From Halobacillus litoralis (GTDB taxonomy: Bacteria; Bacillota; Bacilli; Bacillales; Halobacillaceae), in NCBI RefSeq assembly GCF_020524085.2, contig NZ_CP129016.1, positions 3,094,001 to 3,158,000 on the forward strand: a stretch of 64,000 nt of DNA. Reading direction: 5' to 3'. A program made the translations under genes and the position numbers. Positions 1 to 7,295 of this stretch are shown piece by piece; within the stretch, counting starts at the first letter, position 1, and the number at the start of each line of letters is the position of its first letter. The notes below the pieces were generated by a model, which had not been told where the DNA came from, made no database searches, and worked only from the letters and a program-made list of their open reading frames with translations.

Positions 1-102
1 CCAACGAATGACCTCCTCCGCTCCTTTCGTATCGTCGTCTTTCAGTTGATCACCTTTAAATGGATTTTCAAAAGATTGGTAGGTAACAAATGGTTGTTTC
101 AT
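1..102 (-). CDS. cysH: Phosphoadenylyl-sulfate reductase, N-terminal fragment
   Basis: This reading frame starts at an ATG at 102, behind a strong AGGAGGA ribosome site, and runs off the left edge of the window. Only 34 residues are visible. They include DDTKGAEEVIRW, which closely resembles the DETKGALSVLSW segment at the start of B. subtilis CysH, the thioredoxin-dependent PAPS/APS reductase of assimilatory sulfate reduction. A SAM-I riboswitch with a terminator lies directly upstream, which fits a sulfate-assimilation gene of Bacillaceae. In B. subtilis the cysH operon lies between pyrE and yloA; here it lies beyond fakA. The identification rests on a short fragment plus its regulation, so it is probable but not certain. 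Confidence 0.68.
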   Translation of the reverse strand, partial: MKQPFVTYQSFENPFKGDQLKDDDTKGAEEVIRW

Positions 103-123
103 TTCCTCCTCCTTTCTAAAAAG

Positions 124-162
124 AAAAAATGCCTTTCTCCGTGATAAGAAGAAAGGCATTTA
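124..162 (-). terminator. Intrinsic terminator of the cysH-side SAM riboswitch
   Basis: On the minus strand a stem (AAATGCCTTTCT paired with AGAAAGGCATTT) is followed by a run of T. It lies between the SAM-I aptamer and the cysH start, as expected for the expression platform: with SAM bound the terminator forms and transcription stops. Confidence 0.85.
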
Positions 163-185
163 CGAATAAACGTATACTACATTCT

Positions 186-289
186 CCTTATCTTCTCAAG
201 CTCTAACACTTGCTGGAATTGGCACAGTACCTGTATAGATCCGTTGCCGAGGCTTCAAAGGGCCAGTCCCTCCACCTCTCTAGATAAGA
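186..289 (-). ncRNA. SAM-I (S-box) riboswitch upstream of cysH
   Basis: Read on the minus strand, the segment shows the S-box pattern: a P1 stem formed by CTTATC and GATAAG, then AGAGaGGtgGAGGGAcTGGCCC, GAAgCC, GGCAAC, and the GGTACTGTGCCAATTCC arm. It is followed by a terminator hairpin. S-box RNAs bind S-adenosylmethionine and switch off methionine and sulfur genes when SAM is plentiful. It sits in the 5' leader of the cysH-like gene. Confidence 0.93.
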
Positions 290-326
290 ATAAGTATGAA
301 ATTTTCTGAAAAACAAGTTGATACAA

Positions 327-355
327 ATCATATGCTCCTAAACATCATATGTCAA
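327..355 (-). promoter_or_regulatory. Sigma-A promoter of the cysH riboswitch leader
   Basis: On the minus strand, TTGACA (350-355) and TATGAT (327-332) are separated by 17 bases. This is a near-consensus vegetative promoter, and it lies just upstream of the SAM-I aptamer that starts at 289. Confidence 0.75.
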
Positions 356-403
356 TGCCTTTTTAGGGAAATCAAAAAAATTCTGACTTTTTATACTATA
401 TGA

Positions 404-432
404 TTGACAAACAAAACCATGTTCGTTAGTTT
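404..432 (+). promoter_or_regulatory. Possible sigma-A promoter for the permease riboswitch leader
   Basis: A perfect TTGACA lies at 404-409. The hexamer 17 bases later, TAGTTT (427-432), is a poor -10 match. The position, about 30 bases before the plus-strand SAM aptamer, is right for a promoter, but the -10 element is uncertain. Confidence 0.4.
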
Positions 433-460
433 AAGAATTATTCTTCAATTACACATACAA

Positions 461-557
461 TCCTTATGAAGAGTCGGGGGAGGAAACTGGTCTGAAGATC
501 CCGCAGCAACCTGAAAAAGGTGCTCATTCCAGCAGCCAAAAGGCTGAAAGATAAGGT
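461..557 (+). ncRNA. SAM-I riboswitch upstream of the TauE/SafE permease, divergent in its core
   Basis: P1 is formed by CCTTAT (462-467) and ATAAGG (551-556). Inside it are GAAGAG, an arm with CTGG, GAAGATCCCG and GCAACC, then AGGTGCTCATTCC, the typical P3 side of SAM-I. The 5' side of P2 reads GGGGGAGGAAACTGG rather than the usual GGTGGAGGGACTGG, so this copy departs from consensus near the binding core. A terminator follows at 563-598. It would regulate the gene at 676. Confidence 0.85.
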
Positions 558-562
558 GTGGT

Positions 563-598
563 TACTCCTCCTTCTTTCAGACGGAGGAGTATTTTTTT
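563..598 (+). terminator. Intrinsic terminator of the permease SAM riboswitch
   Basis: The stem TACTCCTCC / GGAGGAGTA is followed by seven T. It lies between the aptamer and the gene at 676, so it is the off-state of the switch. Confidence 0.85.
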
Positions 599-675
599 GA
601 TTAAAAAACCAAGTAAATACATAGGAATAATAAAATATCTTTCAAACATGGAATGATTAAAAGGAGTGGTACATT

Positions 676-1557
676 TTGCATAAATTGACGATTTTCACTT
701 TGATTGGCTTTATAGCTCAATTAATGGATGGAGCACTTGGCATGGGGTTTGGACTCAGCTCATCAACCATCCTCTTATCGTATGGACTTGCTCCTGCTGT
801 AGCCTCGGCTTCTATTCATATGTCGCAGATTGCCACCACGGCTGTTTCAGGATTTTCCCACTATAAGTTTGGCAATATCGACAAACGGCTTGTCATGATG
901 ATCGCCGTTCATGGAGCTATCAGTGCCTTTTTAGGAGCCGCATTTTTAAGCTATATCCCAGGGGAATTCATAAGACCGTACATATCCATATTCCTACTCA
1001 CACTAGGGGTTTATATCGTAGTTCGTTTTCTATGCTTCTCGAGAAAAACTCACGTTAATGAAAAAAAGTCAGTAAACAAACGTTTCCTCTTGCCACTTGG
1101 AATAGCAGGAGGCTTTTTGGATAGTGTCGGCGGGGGAGGATGGGGACCGGTGAATACTCCCGCGCTTCTTTCTCAATCGGGAATTGCTCCTAGAAAAGTC
1201 ATTGGAACAGTGGATACAAGCGAATTTCTGGTAACGATTTCAGCAACGGCTGGTTTCTTAATCTTTTTAGGGCATCATTCATTCAGCTGGCTACTCATTG
1301 CATCGTTCGTTATTGGTGGTGTTATAGCAGCACCCATTGCCGCCTGGCTTGTCAAAATCCTTCCTTCTGCTATTCTTGGAGTATTAGCTGGAGGTTTTAT
1401 TATCCTTACTAATGCAAGGACTTTATTATCTTCCATCCAAGTCAGTGATTCGACATTAATGTTTGTCTACACTTTACTGATCTCCGGCTATCTCTTAATC
1501 GTCTTTGTTTCAATAAAAAATCACCTTCGAGTCAAGATGGTTCAAAAGCAAACATAA
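676..1557 (+). CDS. TauE/SafE family membrane permease (sulfite/sulfonate exporter family)
   Basis: The 293-residue protein consists of two related membrane halves, each with the glycine-rich signature of the TauE/SafE (DUF81) family: GALGMGFGLSSS near residues 19-30 and GGFLDSVGGGGWGPVNTP near 144-161. Hydrophobic segments cover most of the chain, which implies about eight membrane spans. The start is TTG at 676, about nine bases after AAGGAG. Family members move sulfite, organosulfonates or related anions across the plasma membrane; the substrate cannot be read from sequence. The SAM riboswitch in its leader, and the divergent cysH, make a sulfur compound likely. It converges with fakA across a shared terminator. 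Confidence 0.85.
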   Translation: MHKLTIFTLIGFIAQLMDGALGMGFGLSSSTILLSYGLAPAVASASIHMSQIATTAVSGFSHYKFGNIDKRLVMMIAVHGAISAFLGAAFLSYIPGEFIRPYISIFLLTLGVYIVVRFLCFSRKTHVNEKKSVNKRFLLPLGIAGGFLDSVGGGGWGPVNTPALLSQSGIAPRKVIGTVDTSEFLVTISATAGFLIFLGHHSFSWLLIASFVIGGVIAAPIAAWLVKILPSAILGVLAGGFIILTNARTLLSSIQVSDSTLMFVYTLLISGYLLIVFVSIKNHLRVKMVQKQT

Positions 1558-1586
1558 AAAAACGCAGCTCCAGGAGCTGCGTTTCA
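1555..1586. terminator. Bidirectional terminator between the permease gene and fakA
   Basis: AAACGCAGCTCC and GGAGCTGCGTTT form a 12-bp stem flanked by A on one side and T on the other. It can end transcription of both converging genes. Confidence 0.85.
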
Positions 1587-1593
1587 GAACGAT

Positions 1594-3261
1594 TTATTCT
1601 ATTGAGAAGATATAGGAGTATATTGGCTGTCCACCATTGTGGATTTCCACTTCCAAATCTTCGTATGTTTCTTCAATGAATGACTCAAGTTCTGCGATCT
1701 CTTTTTCGTCGGCTTCTTCACCAGTCAAGATAGTCAGAATTTCATCTTCATCTTCATCGATCATTTGGTTCAACAACGTTTTAGCCGTCGTCAAAGCATT
1801 TTTGTCTGTAGCTGAGATTTTACCATCGGCAATTCCCATGAAGTGGCCTTTGGAGATATCCAACCCATCAATTTGCGTATCTCTGACGGCATACGTAATT
1901 TGTCCTGTTTTCACTTCAGACATAAGGCTGAGCATTTCTTCTTTATTCGCATCAAGGTCTGCTTCCGGGTTGAATCCAAGAAGTGCGCTCATTCCTTGAG
2001 GAATGGTTTTCGATGGAATGACAGCAACCTCTACATCTGCTAATTCCGCCGCTTGTTCAGCAGCCATGACGATATTCTTGTTATTCGGCAAGATGATTAC
2101 ACGTTTCGCATGTGCTTCTTTAATCGCTTCCGAAAGATCTTGAGTACTTGGGTTCATGGTTTGACCGCCCTGAATAACAACAGTAGCTCCAAGACTCTCA
2201 AACAATTTTTTGATTCCGTCTCCCATGCTTACCGTCACGATTCCGTACTCTGCTTTTTCCTCTGATTTGGGCTTGGCTTTCTTTTTGTCACCAACGATCG
2301 ACGTATGCTGCTCACGCATATTCTCGATCTTCATATTGACAAGGCTTCCGTATCTTTGCCCCAAAGTCATGGCTTCACCTGGGTATTCCACGTGTACATG
2401 GACTTTGATCAAGTCTTCATCAGAGACGACAAGCAGAGAATCTCCCAGTTCACTGAGCTCATTTCGAAAAGCTTCTTCATCATATGGATGTTCAGCAAGT
2501 TTATCTTCCTCAAATTTGACCATGAATTCTGTGCAATAGCCAAACTCTATATCTTCTGTATTCATGAAGTCCTGATTTAACTTGTGGTGCTCAGCGCTGA
2601 CCATGTCATCCATCGATACTGTATCCTCAAGATCAGGAAGTTCTTCCCCTTTTAAGTTGGCGAGGAAACCTTCATAAATCGTGACAAGACCCTGGCCACC
2701 ACTATCTACCACACCTACTTCTTTTAATACTGGAAGCAGTTCAGGTGTGTGCTTCAATGATTTTTTCGCTGCTTGAACGACTCCTTCAATAAATGGAATG
2801 AAGTCTTCCTCTTTATCAGCAATCTCGACAGATGCTTCAGCCGTTTCTCTTGCTACAGTAAGAATGGTTCCTTCCACAGGTTTCATGACAGCTTTATATG
2901 CTGTATTGGCACCGCCTTGAAGAGCATCTGAGAAGTCTTTGGTTGTGATGACTTCTTTGTCTTCAATCGTCTTTGAAAAACCTCGGAAAATTTGAGATAG
3001 AATAACACCTGAGTTTCCACGCGCTCCCATCAAGAGACCTTTGGATAAAGACTGGGCAACTGTTCCTACATGATTCTTGTCCACGTTCCGTACTTCTTCA
3101 GCTCCAGAAGTCATGGAAAGATTCATATTCGTCCCCGTATCTCCATCCGGTACAGGGAAAACATTCAAAGCATCGATCATTTGTGAGTTCTGCTTTAAAT
3201 GATGAGCTCCTTGCAAGATCATTTCGGCAAGCGTCTTGCCGTCTAACTTTTGTAACGTCAC
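1594..3261 (-). CDS. fakA: Fatty acid kinase subunit FakA (YloV, DAK2-domain protein)
   Basis: The 555-residue protein matches FakA/YloV in length and motifs. It has an N-terminal DhaL/DAK2 ATP-binding domain with PVPDGDTGTN (residues 36-45) and GARGNSGVILSQ (about 80-91). A middle region and a C-terminal DegV-like domain follow, with GGQTMNPST near 370. FakA phosphorylates fatty acids held by FakB so that exogenous or recycled acyl chains can enter phospholipid synthesis. It follows yloU by 31 bases on the same strand, the conserved pair in Bacillota. In B. subtilis sdaAB and recG come next; here the transcript ends at the terminator at 1555-1586. Confidence 0.93.
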   Translation of the reverse strand: MTLQKLDGKTLAEMILQGAHHLKQNSQMIDALNVFPVPDGDTGTNMNLSMTSGAEEVRNVDKNHVGTVAQSLSKGLLMGARGNSGVILSQIFRGFSKTIEDKEVITTKDFSDALQGGANTAYKAVMKPVEGTILTVARETAEASVEIADKEEDFIPFIEGVVQAAKKSLKHTPELLPVLKEVGVVDSGGQGLVTIYEGFLANLKGEELPDLEDTVSMDDMVSAEHHKLNQDFMNTEDIEFGYCTEFMVKFEEDKLAEHPYDEEAFRNELSELGDSLLVVSDEDLIKVHVHVEYPGEAMTLGQRYGSLVNMKIENMREQHTSIVGDKKKAKPKSEEKAEYGIVTVSMGDGIKKLFESLGATVVIQGGQTMNPSTQDLSEAIKEAHAKRVIILPNNKNIVMAAEQAAELADVEVAVIPSKTIPQGMSALLGFNPEADLDANKEEMLSLMSEVKTGQITYAVRDTQIDGLDISKGHFMGIADGKISATDKNALTTAKTLLNQMIDEDEDEILTILTGEEADEKEIAELESFIEETYEDLEVEIHNGGQPIYSYIFSIE

Positions 3262-3292
3262 ACTTACTTCCTCCTTTGACTACAACCGCGAT

Positions 3293-3655
3293 CTATTCAG
3301 TTGTCACACGAACTCCCTGAATGAAAATATTCACAGAATCCACGGACAATCCAACTGTTTTGTTTAGTGTGTATTTTACTTGTGATTGGACATTATTAGC
3401 GACTTCGGATATCTTCGTGCCGTAGCTCACGATAATGAACATGTCTATATGGAGGCGATCTTCATCCTGTCTGACAACGACTCCTCTGGAAAAATTCTCT
3501 TTGCGGAGCATTTCAGATAAACCGTCACGGATCTGATTTTTAGATGCCATACCGACGATGCCGTAGCACTCGACAGCGGCTCCTCCAGCAATCGTTGAAA
3601 TGACTTCATTGCTAATAGTAATATGACCATATTGGTTATTTAAATCAACAGACAT
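3293..3655 (-). CDS. yloU: Asp23/Gls24 family protein YloU
   Basis: This 120-residue protein has the Asp23/Gls24 family fold signature, including GGAAVECYGIVGM near residues 23-36 and a C-terminal VNIFIQGV. The family is small, widespread in Bacillota and linked to envelope stress or homeostasis; the biochemical role of YloU is not established. It sits just upstream of fakA in the usual order, so the two are probably co-transcribed. The ATG at 3655 is preceded by AAAGGAGG. Confidence 0.9.
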   Translation of the reverse strand: MSVDLNNQYGHITISNEVISTIAGGAAVECYGIVGMASKNQIRDGLSEMLRKENFSRGVVVRQDEDRLHIDMFIIVSYGTKISEVANNVQSQVKYTLNKTVGLSVDSVNIFIQGVRVTTE

Positions 3656-3824
3656 AATAGATCCTCCTTTATTATCCTCATCAATCCTACCCTATTATAA
3701 CACAAAAATGCGAAATGAATTTCTGTTCAATAGTAAGAAAATGACCTGGATATCCCTATTATACTGTGTAACAATTCAGAAGTTCTGTCAAGAAAAAATT
3801 CTTGATATAATTCTGACTAGATTA

Positions 3825-3853
3825 TTGCAAACACGTTTTCTATATGATAAAAT
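3825..3853 (+). promoter_or_regulatory. Putative sigma-A promoter of rpmB
   Basis: TTGCAA (3825-3830) and TAAAAT (3848-3853) are separated by 17 bases, about 45 bases before the rpmB start codon. It is a reasonable vegetative promoter by position and sequence. Confidence 0.55.
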
Positions 3854-3897
3854 TACTAAGTATCTGATGATTTATGTATGTAACAGGAGGGATTTTC

Positions 3898-4086
3898 ATG
3901 GCACGGAGAAGTGTTCTATCTGGTAAAGGTACACGCTCAGGTAACCACCGTTCACACGCGATGAACGCTAATAAACGTAAATTCAAAGCTAATGTTCAAA
4001 AAGTTCGCATCCTTGTGGATGGCAAGCCTCAAAAAGTTTACGTAACAGCACGTGAACTTAAGTCCGGCAAAGTACAACGCGTATAA
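3898..4086 (+). CDS. rpmB: 50S ribosomal protein bL28
   Basis: The protein has 62 residues and matches bL28 along its whole length ([33 protein letters not shown]-like end). The ATG at 3898 follows AGGAGGGATTTTC; a longer in-frame start at 3874 lacks a ribosome site and the family N terminus. The protein has no cysteine, whereas B. subtilis RpmB has one at position 5 (Ser here). The gene faces the spoVM/thiN group, as in B. subtilis. Confidence 0.97.
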   Translation: MARRSVLSGKGTRSGNHRSHAMNANKRKFKANVQKVRILVDGKPQKVYVTARELKSGKVQRV

Positions 4087-4113
4087 TTGCTGACACCGAG
4101 CTTACGGGCTCAT

Positions 4114-4145
4114 AAAAAAAGCACCCTTACCGGGTGCTTTTTTTA
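4114..4145 (+). terminator. rpmB terminator
   Basis: The stem AGCACCC / GGGTGCT is flanked by seven A and a T-run. It lies 27 bases after the rpmB stop. Confidence 0.88.
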
Positions 4146-4233
4146 TTTGTCTTAAGATAAGTAAACGGGCACTTGTCATGCTCTCCGGAGCTCAGCCCAT
4201 GTGTACTCCGGAGTTCTCCATTTTGATTTGGTC

Positions 4234-4314
4234 CTAATCTTTTTTAAATGTACTTATGACTGCGCGCACTAAACCCCCGACGAACCGTGGGAGTTTGATG
4301 GTATAAAATTTCAA
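4234..4314 (-). CDS. spoVM: Stage V sporulation protein M
   Basis: A 26-codon reading frame begins with TTG at 4314, behind the very strong site AGGAGGAGGGGG, and ends with TAG at 4234. The peptide starts KFYTIKLPRFVGG and ends STFKKD. It aligns without gaps to the 26-residue SpoVM of B. subtilis, keeping the proline at position 9 and the amphipathic helix. SpoVM recognises the positively curved forespore membrane and anchors SpoIVA, which builds the coat basement layer. It lies between thiN and rpmB, exactly as in B. subtilis. It is too short for ordinary gene callers. Confidence 0.95.
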   Translation of the reverse strand: MKFYTIKLPRFVGGLVRAVISTFKKD

Positions 4315-4362
4315 AAGAGCCCCCTCCTCCTATATGAACTAATGCGAACTCCCTTATTACCC

Positions 4363-5022
4363 TCAAGTAGGCAAGTCTGTACTTCTTATTACTAAGAGTA
4401 TGCCTGACTCAAATGAAAAAGTACCTGTATCTTCAATCAGTCGATTCGAGATGCACAAGGTGGATCCAAATGGCAGATGAGCTTGATCCAAAGGATAATA
4501 GAATCCTTTGAGCGTAATCTTCGTCACTTCAAGCGTAACCGGTAAGAAAGAAACATACGGATAAAATTCATCCGCTTCTATCTTATGCTCACCAGCGGGG
4601 ACTAATTCCACACGATTCTGCCGATCGATGATCGTACTCTTTGTCTTCTCCTTCATGAGAGGATAAAGGAGTTGCATGTTCGCCTGAGAATGATCGATTC
4701 GACCACCGGTCACTCCGAATAATAGAATATGCCCTGCCTTCAATCGGAGTGCTTCATTTATAGCTAATTCCAAGTCTGTTTCATCTTTTTCGTCTGGATA
4801 AACAAGAACTCGTTTGGATCTCTTCTTTATTTCAGCCAGAGACCGTTCAGATACGGAGTCAAAATCTCCGATGGCAATGTCGGGTTCGACTCCCTGCTCA
4901 ACAAGAACTTCTGCTCCTTGATCGGCACCGATCCAAATGCATTCTTCACATGCATATTCTTTTAAATCCGGTATGTATGATTTCGGTCCACCACCGACAA
5001 CAATAACTCTCTTCATATCCAT
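4363..5022 (-). CDS. thiN: Thiamine pyrophosphokinase
   Basis: The 219-residue protein carries the ThiN signatures GDFDS (52-56), DETDLE (80-85) and GGRIDHS (106-112), which bind ATP, magnesium and thiamine. It converts thiamine to thiamine diphosphate in one step. The ATG at 5022 has AGGAAGGA about six bases upstream. The gene is separated from rpe by 724 bases holding a repeat element and the rpe terminator, so it probably has its own promoter here. Confidence 0.93.
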   Translation of the reverse strand: MDMKRVIVVGGGPKSYIPDLKEYACEECIWIGADQGAEVLVEQGVEPDIAIGDFDSVSERSLAEIKKRSKRVLVYPDEKDETDLELAINEALRLKAGHILLFGVTGGRIDHSQANMQLLYPLMKEKTKSTIIDRQNRVELVPAGEHKIEADEFYPYVSFLPVTLEVTKITLKGFYYPLDQAHLPFGSTLCISNRLIEDTGTFSFESGILLVIRSTDLPT

Positions 5023-5074
5023 AACATCCTTCCTATACCTTTCACCATAAAAAACATTCCTTCACTGTTTAGGA

Positions 5075-5632
5075 TAAGCTCCCTATTTTTGAGGATTCAG
5101 TTTCGAGACTTTTGTTGAGTGGATGGAGGCTGCGGGGAATAGCTCGCTTGCCGCGGGAGCGCGGTGAGCCTCCTCGGACTGCGTCCTGTGGGGTCTCACC
5201 ATGCACTTTTTTCCCGCAGGAGTCTCGCCATTCCCCTCCGCCCCCTTGCCATATAAGTATCTCGAAACCCCTCCCGGAATAAGTTGCTTTTAACCACATG
5301 ATAATAGGAGGGGAATCAACTCCCAAGGAAACTATTCTCCATGCGGAAAGCTCGCTATAGAGAGCTTTATGCTTATAACACCAGAATAGTGAAAGTCATC
5401 CTGACGCAGTGAAGGGGTTCGTTTCTCTCCTACATCGAAAGGGGCGGTTGGGAAGCTGCGAGACTCCCGTGGGAGAAAGGAGATAGGCGAGATCCCGCAG
5501 GGCATCAGCCCGAGGAAGCTCGGCACTCCCCCCACAGGAAAGTGAGTAGCTTCCCAACCGCCCCTGCCGCTCATTCCGGGTAACGAACCCCGAGAGCATA
5601 TCCAAACTGAGTCTTCCACAATCCTGCTATAT
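5075..5632 (-). repeat. Element copy 1: paired-hairpin inverted-end element, about 558 bp
   Basis: This is one of four related non-coding elements in the window. Its ends are GAGGATTCAGTTTCGAGA (5091-5108) and AAACTGAGTCTTC (5604-5616), which are inverted copies of each other. Inside lie module A (about 5119-5271) and module B (about 5415-5592), both strongly self-complementary and homologous to each other in opposite orientation. The outer flanks are GCTCCCTATT on the A side and GCAGGATTGT on the B side. Relative to the other copies it is in reverse orientation. No credible gene lies in this gap between rpe and thiN. Confidence 0.88.
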
Positions 5633-5708
5633 ACTAAAATAGGACGGTTTCTTCTATTGTAAAATGTAACTTATTTCTCTACTGGATGCCAATAAAAAAA
5701 GGGAATAA

Positions 5709-5742
5709 AAAAACTCAAAGGATCGGGATCCTTTGAGTTTTT
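5709..5742 (-). terminator. Terminator after rpe
   Basis: AAAACTCAAAGGATC and GATCCTTTGAGTTTT form a perfect stem with a tiny loop. It ends four bases before the rpe stop on the minus strand and closes the coaBC-to-rpe transcript. Confidence 0.9.
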
Positions 5743-5746
5743 CAAT

Positions 5747-6400
5747 TTATTGTGCCGCTTGTCTAATTTCTTCAATCGCTTTTTTACGATCTTCTTGATT
5801 GAAGATGGCACTACCGGCAACGAGTACATCAGCTCCTGCAGCTGTACAAAGTTTAGCCGTTTCTGTTTTCACTCCACCATCAATCTCAATTTCGAAGGAA
5901 AGCCCTTCTTCTTCCCTCCACTGAGAGATTTGTTCAATTTTCGGTACGACCGACTGGATGAACGATTGTCCCCCGAACCCTGGGTTAACCGTCATCAATA
6001 GGACAAGGTCGACATCCTGTAGAATCGGTCGGATCGTTTCTGCTGGAGTAGCCGGGTTGATCACGACCCCAGCTTTTACCCCATGGCTCTTGATCAATTG
6101 AATGGTTCTATGGAGATGAGGACATGCTTCCTGATGAACGGTGATGATATCAGATCCCGCTTTGGCGAAAGCTTCAATGTATTGATCTGGATTCTCAATC
6201 ATCAAGTGGACATCCAGAGGCAAGTCGGTTACCGGACGGATATGGTCCACAATTAATGGACCGATTGTAATGTTAGGAACGAAATGTCCATCCATGACAT
6301 CCACGTGGATATAATCCGCTCCCCCTCGCTCGACATCCTGGATTTCTTCTCCAAGTTTTGAAAAATCAGAAGCTAGAATAGATGGTGCAATTTTAGTCAT
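5747..6400 (-). CDS. rpe: Ribulose-phosphate 3-epimerase
   Basis: The 217 residues match Rpe throughout. The metal-binding and catalytic residues are visible in HVDVMDGHFVPN (32-43), DVHLMIENP (near 64-72) and EIDGGV (near 172-177), and the phosphate-binding end is VAGSAIF. It interconverts ribulose 5-phosphate and xylulose 5-phosphate in the pentose phosphate pathway. The gene starts three bases after the rsgA stop and is co-transcribed with it. Confidence 0.96.
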   Translation of the reverse strand: MTKIAPSILASDFSKLGEEIQDVERGGADYIHVDVMDGHFVPNITIGPLIVDHIRPVTDLPLDVHLMIENPDQYIEAFAKAGSDIITVHQEACPHLHRTIQLIKSHGVKAGVVINPATPAETIRPILQDVDLVLLMTVNPGFGGQSFIQSVVPKIEQISQWREEEGLSFEIEIDGGVKTETAKLCTAAGADVLVAGSAIFNQEDRKKAIEEIRQAAQ

Positions 6401-6402
6401 GA

Positions 6403-7284
6403 TTAATACCTCGGCTTTCTGTTCTGTATTTCATTTAAAAATTGTAAGTAATGCTCATATCGCTGTTCGGAAATCTCCCCTGCCTCCACGGCTGATTTCA
6501 CCGCGCACTTGGGTTCTTTATGGTGCAGACACCCACGGAATTTACAGTCGTTCTGCACTTCTACAAACTCGGGAAAACACTCCGGCAGTTGGTCAAGTTC
6601 CAATTCTCCGAACTCCAATGAACTAAAGCTAGGGGTATCCGCCACAAGGCCACCCGCAATTTCATAGAGTTCTACGTGTCGTGTCGTATGTTTCCCTCGG
6701 CCTAAACTCTCTGAGATTTCATCCGTATCAATGGAAAGTCTAGGGTCAATGGAATTAAGCAGGGACGATTTGCCGACGCCGGACTGGCCAGCAATCACCG
6801 TTGTGCGGCCAGCTAGGTGAGATTCGATTTGGTCCATAGATTCCGTATCTTCTACAGCAGATAAAATGACAGGATAGCCGATTTTTTCATACAGCATTTT
6901 GTAGCTTTCCATCACTTCCATTTGTGGGGCATCTAGTTGATCTACCTTGGAAATGACAATAAAAGGCTCAATCCTCTTTTCTTCCACAAGTACGAGGAAG
7001 CGGTCCAGTAACAAAGCATTGAAATCCGGGTGCACGGCAGAAGTGACGATTAACGCCTGATCAACATTCGATATCGGAGGCCTTACCAACTCATTCTTTC
7101 TGTTTTCAATGGATAAGATATATCCTTCTTCCTTATTTTCCGCCTTGAATTCTACGAGATCACCAACTAAAGGAGTGACTTTCTTTTTACGGAAATTCCC
7201 CCTTCCCCGACATTGGTAGACCTCTCCTTCACAAAGGACATAATAGAACCCGCTCAATGACTTAATAATTTTTCCTACTGGCAT
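6403..7284 (-). CDS. rsgA: Ribosome small-subunit GTPase RsgA (CpgA)
   Basis: The 293-residue protein has the RsgA layout: an N-terminal OB fold, a circularly permuted GTPase with P-loop GQSGVGKSSL (about 168-177), and a C-terminal zinc motif with cysteines and histidine in NDCKFRGCLHHKEPKC. It tests and helps finish maturation of the 30S subunit. In B. subtilis the protein is a substrate of PrkC, and prpC-prkC lie directly upstream here too. Confidence 0.96.
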   Translation of the reverse strand: MPVGKIIKSLSGFYYVLCEGEVYQCRGRGNFRKKKVTPLVGDLVEFKAENKEEGYILSIENRKNELVRPPISNVDQALIVTSAVHPDFNALLLDRFLVLVEEKRIEPFIVISKVDQLDAPQMEVMESYKMLYEKIGYPVILSAVEDTESMDQIESHLAGRTTVIAGQSGVGKSSLLNSIDPRLSIDTDEISESLGRGKHTTRHVELYEIAGGLVADTPSFSSLEFGELELDQLPECFPEFVEVQNDCKFRGCLHHKEPKCAVKSAVEAGEISEQRYEHYLQFLNEIQNRKPRY

Positions 7285-7295
7285 GTTTTCACCTC

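Noticed and set aside
5075..5632. CRISPR array or rRNA/tRNA cluster in the repeat-rich gaps
   Set aside because: There are no short regular direct repeats with unique spacers and no tRNA or rRNA signatures.
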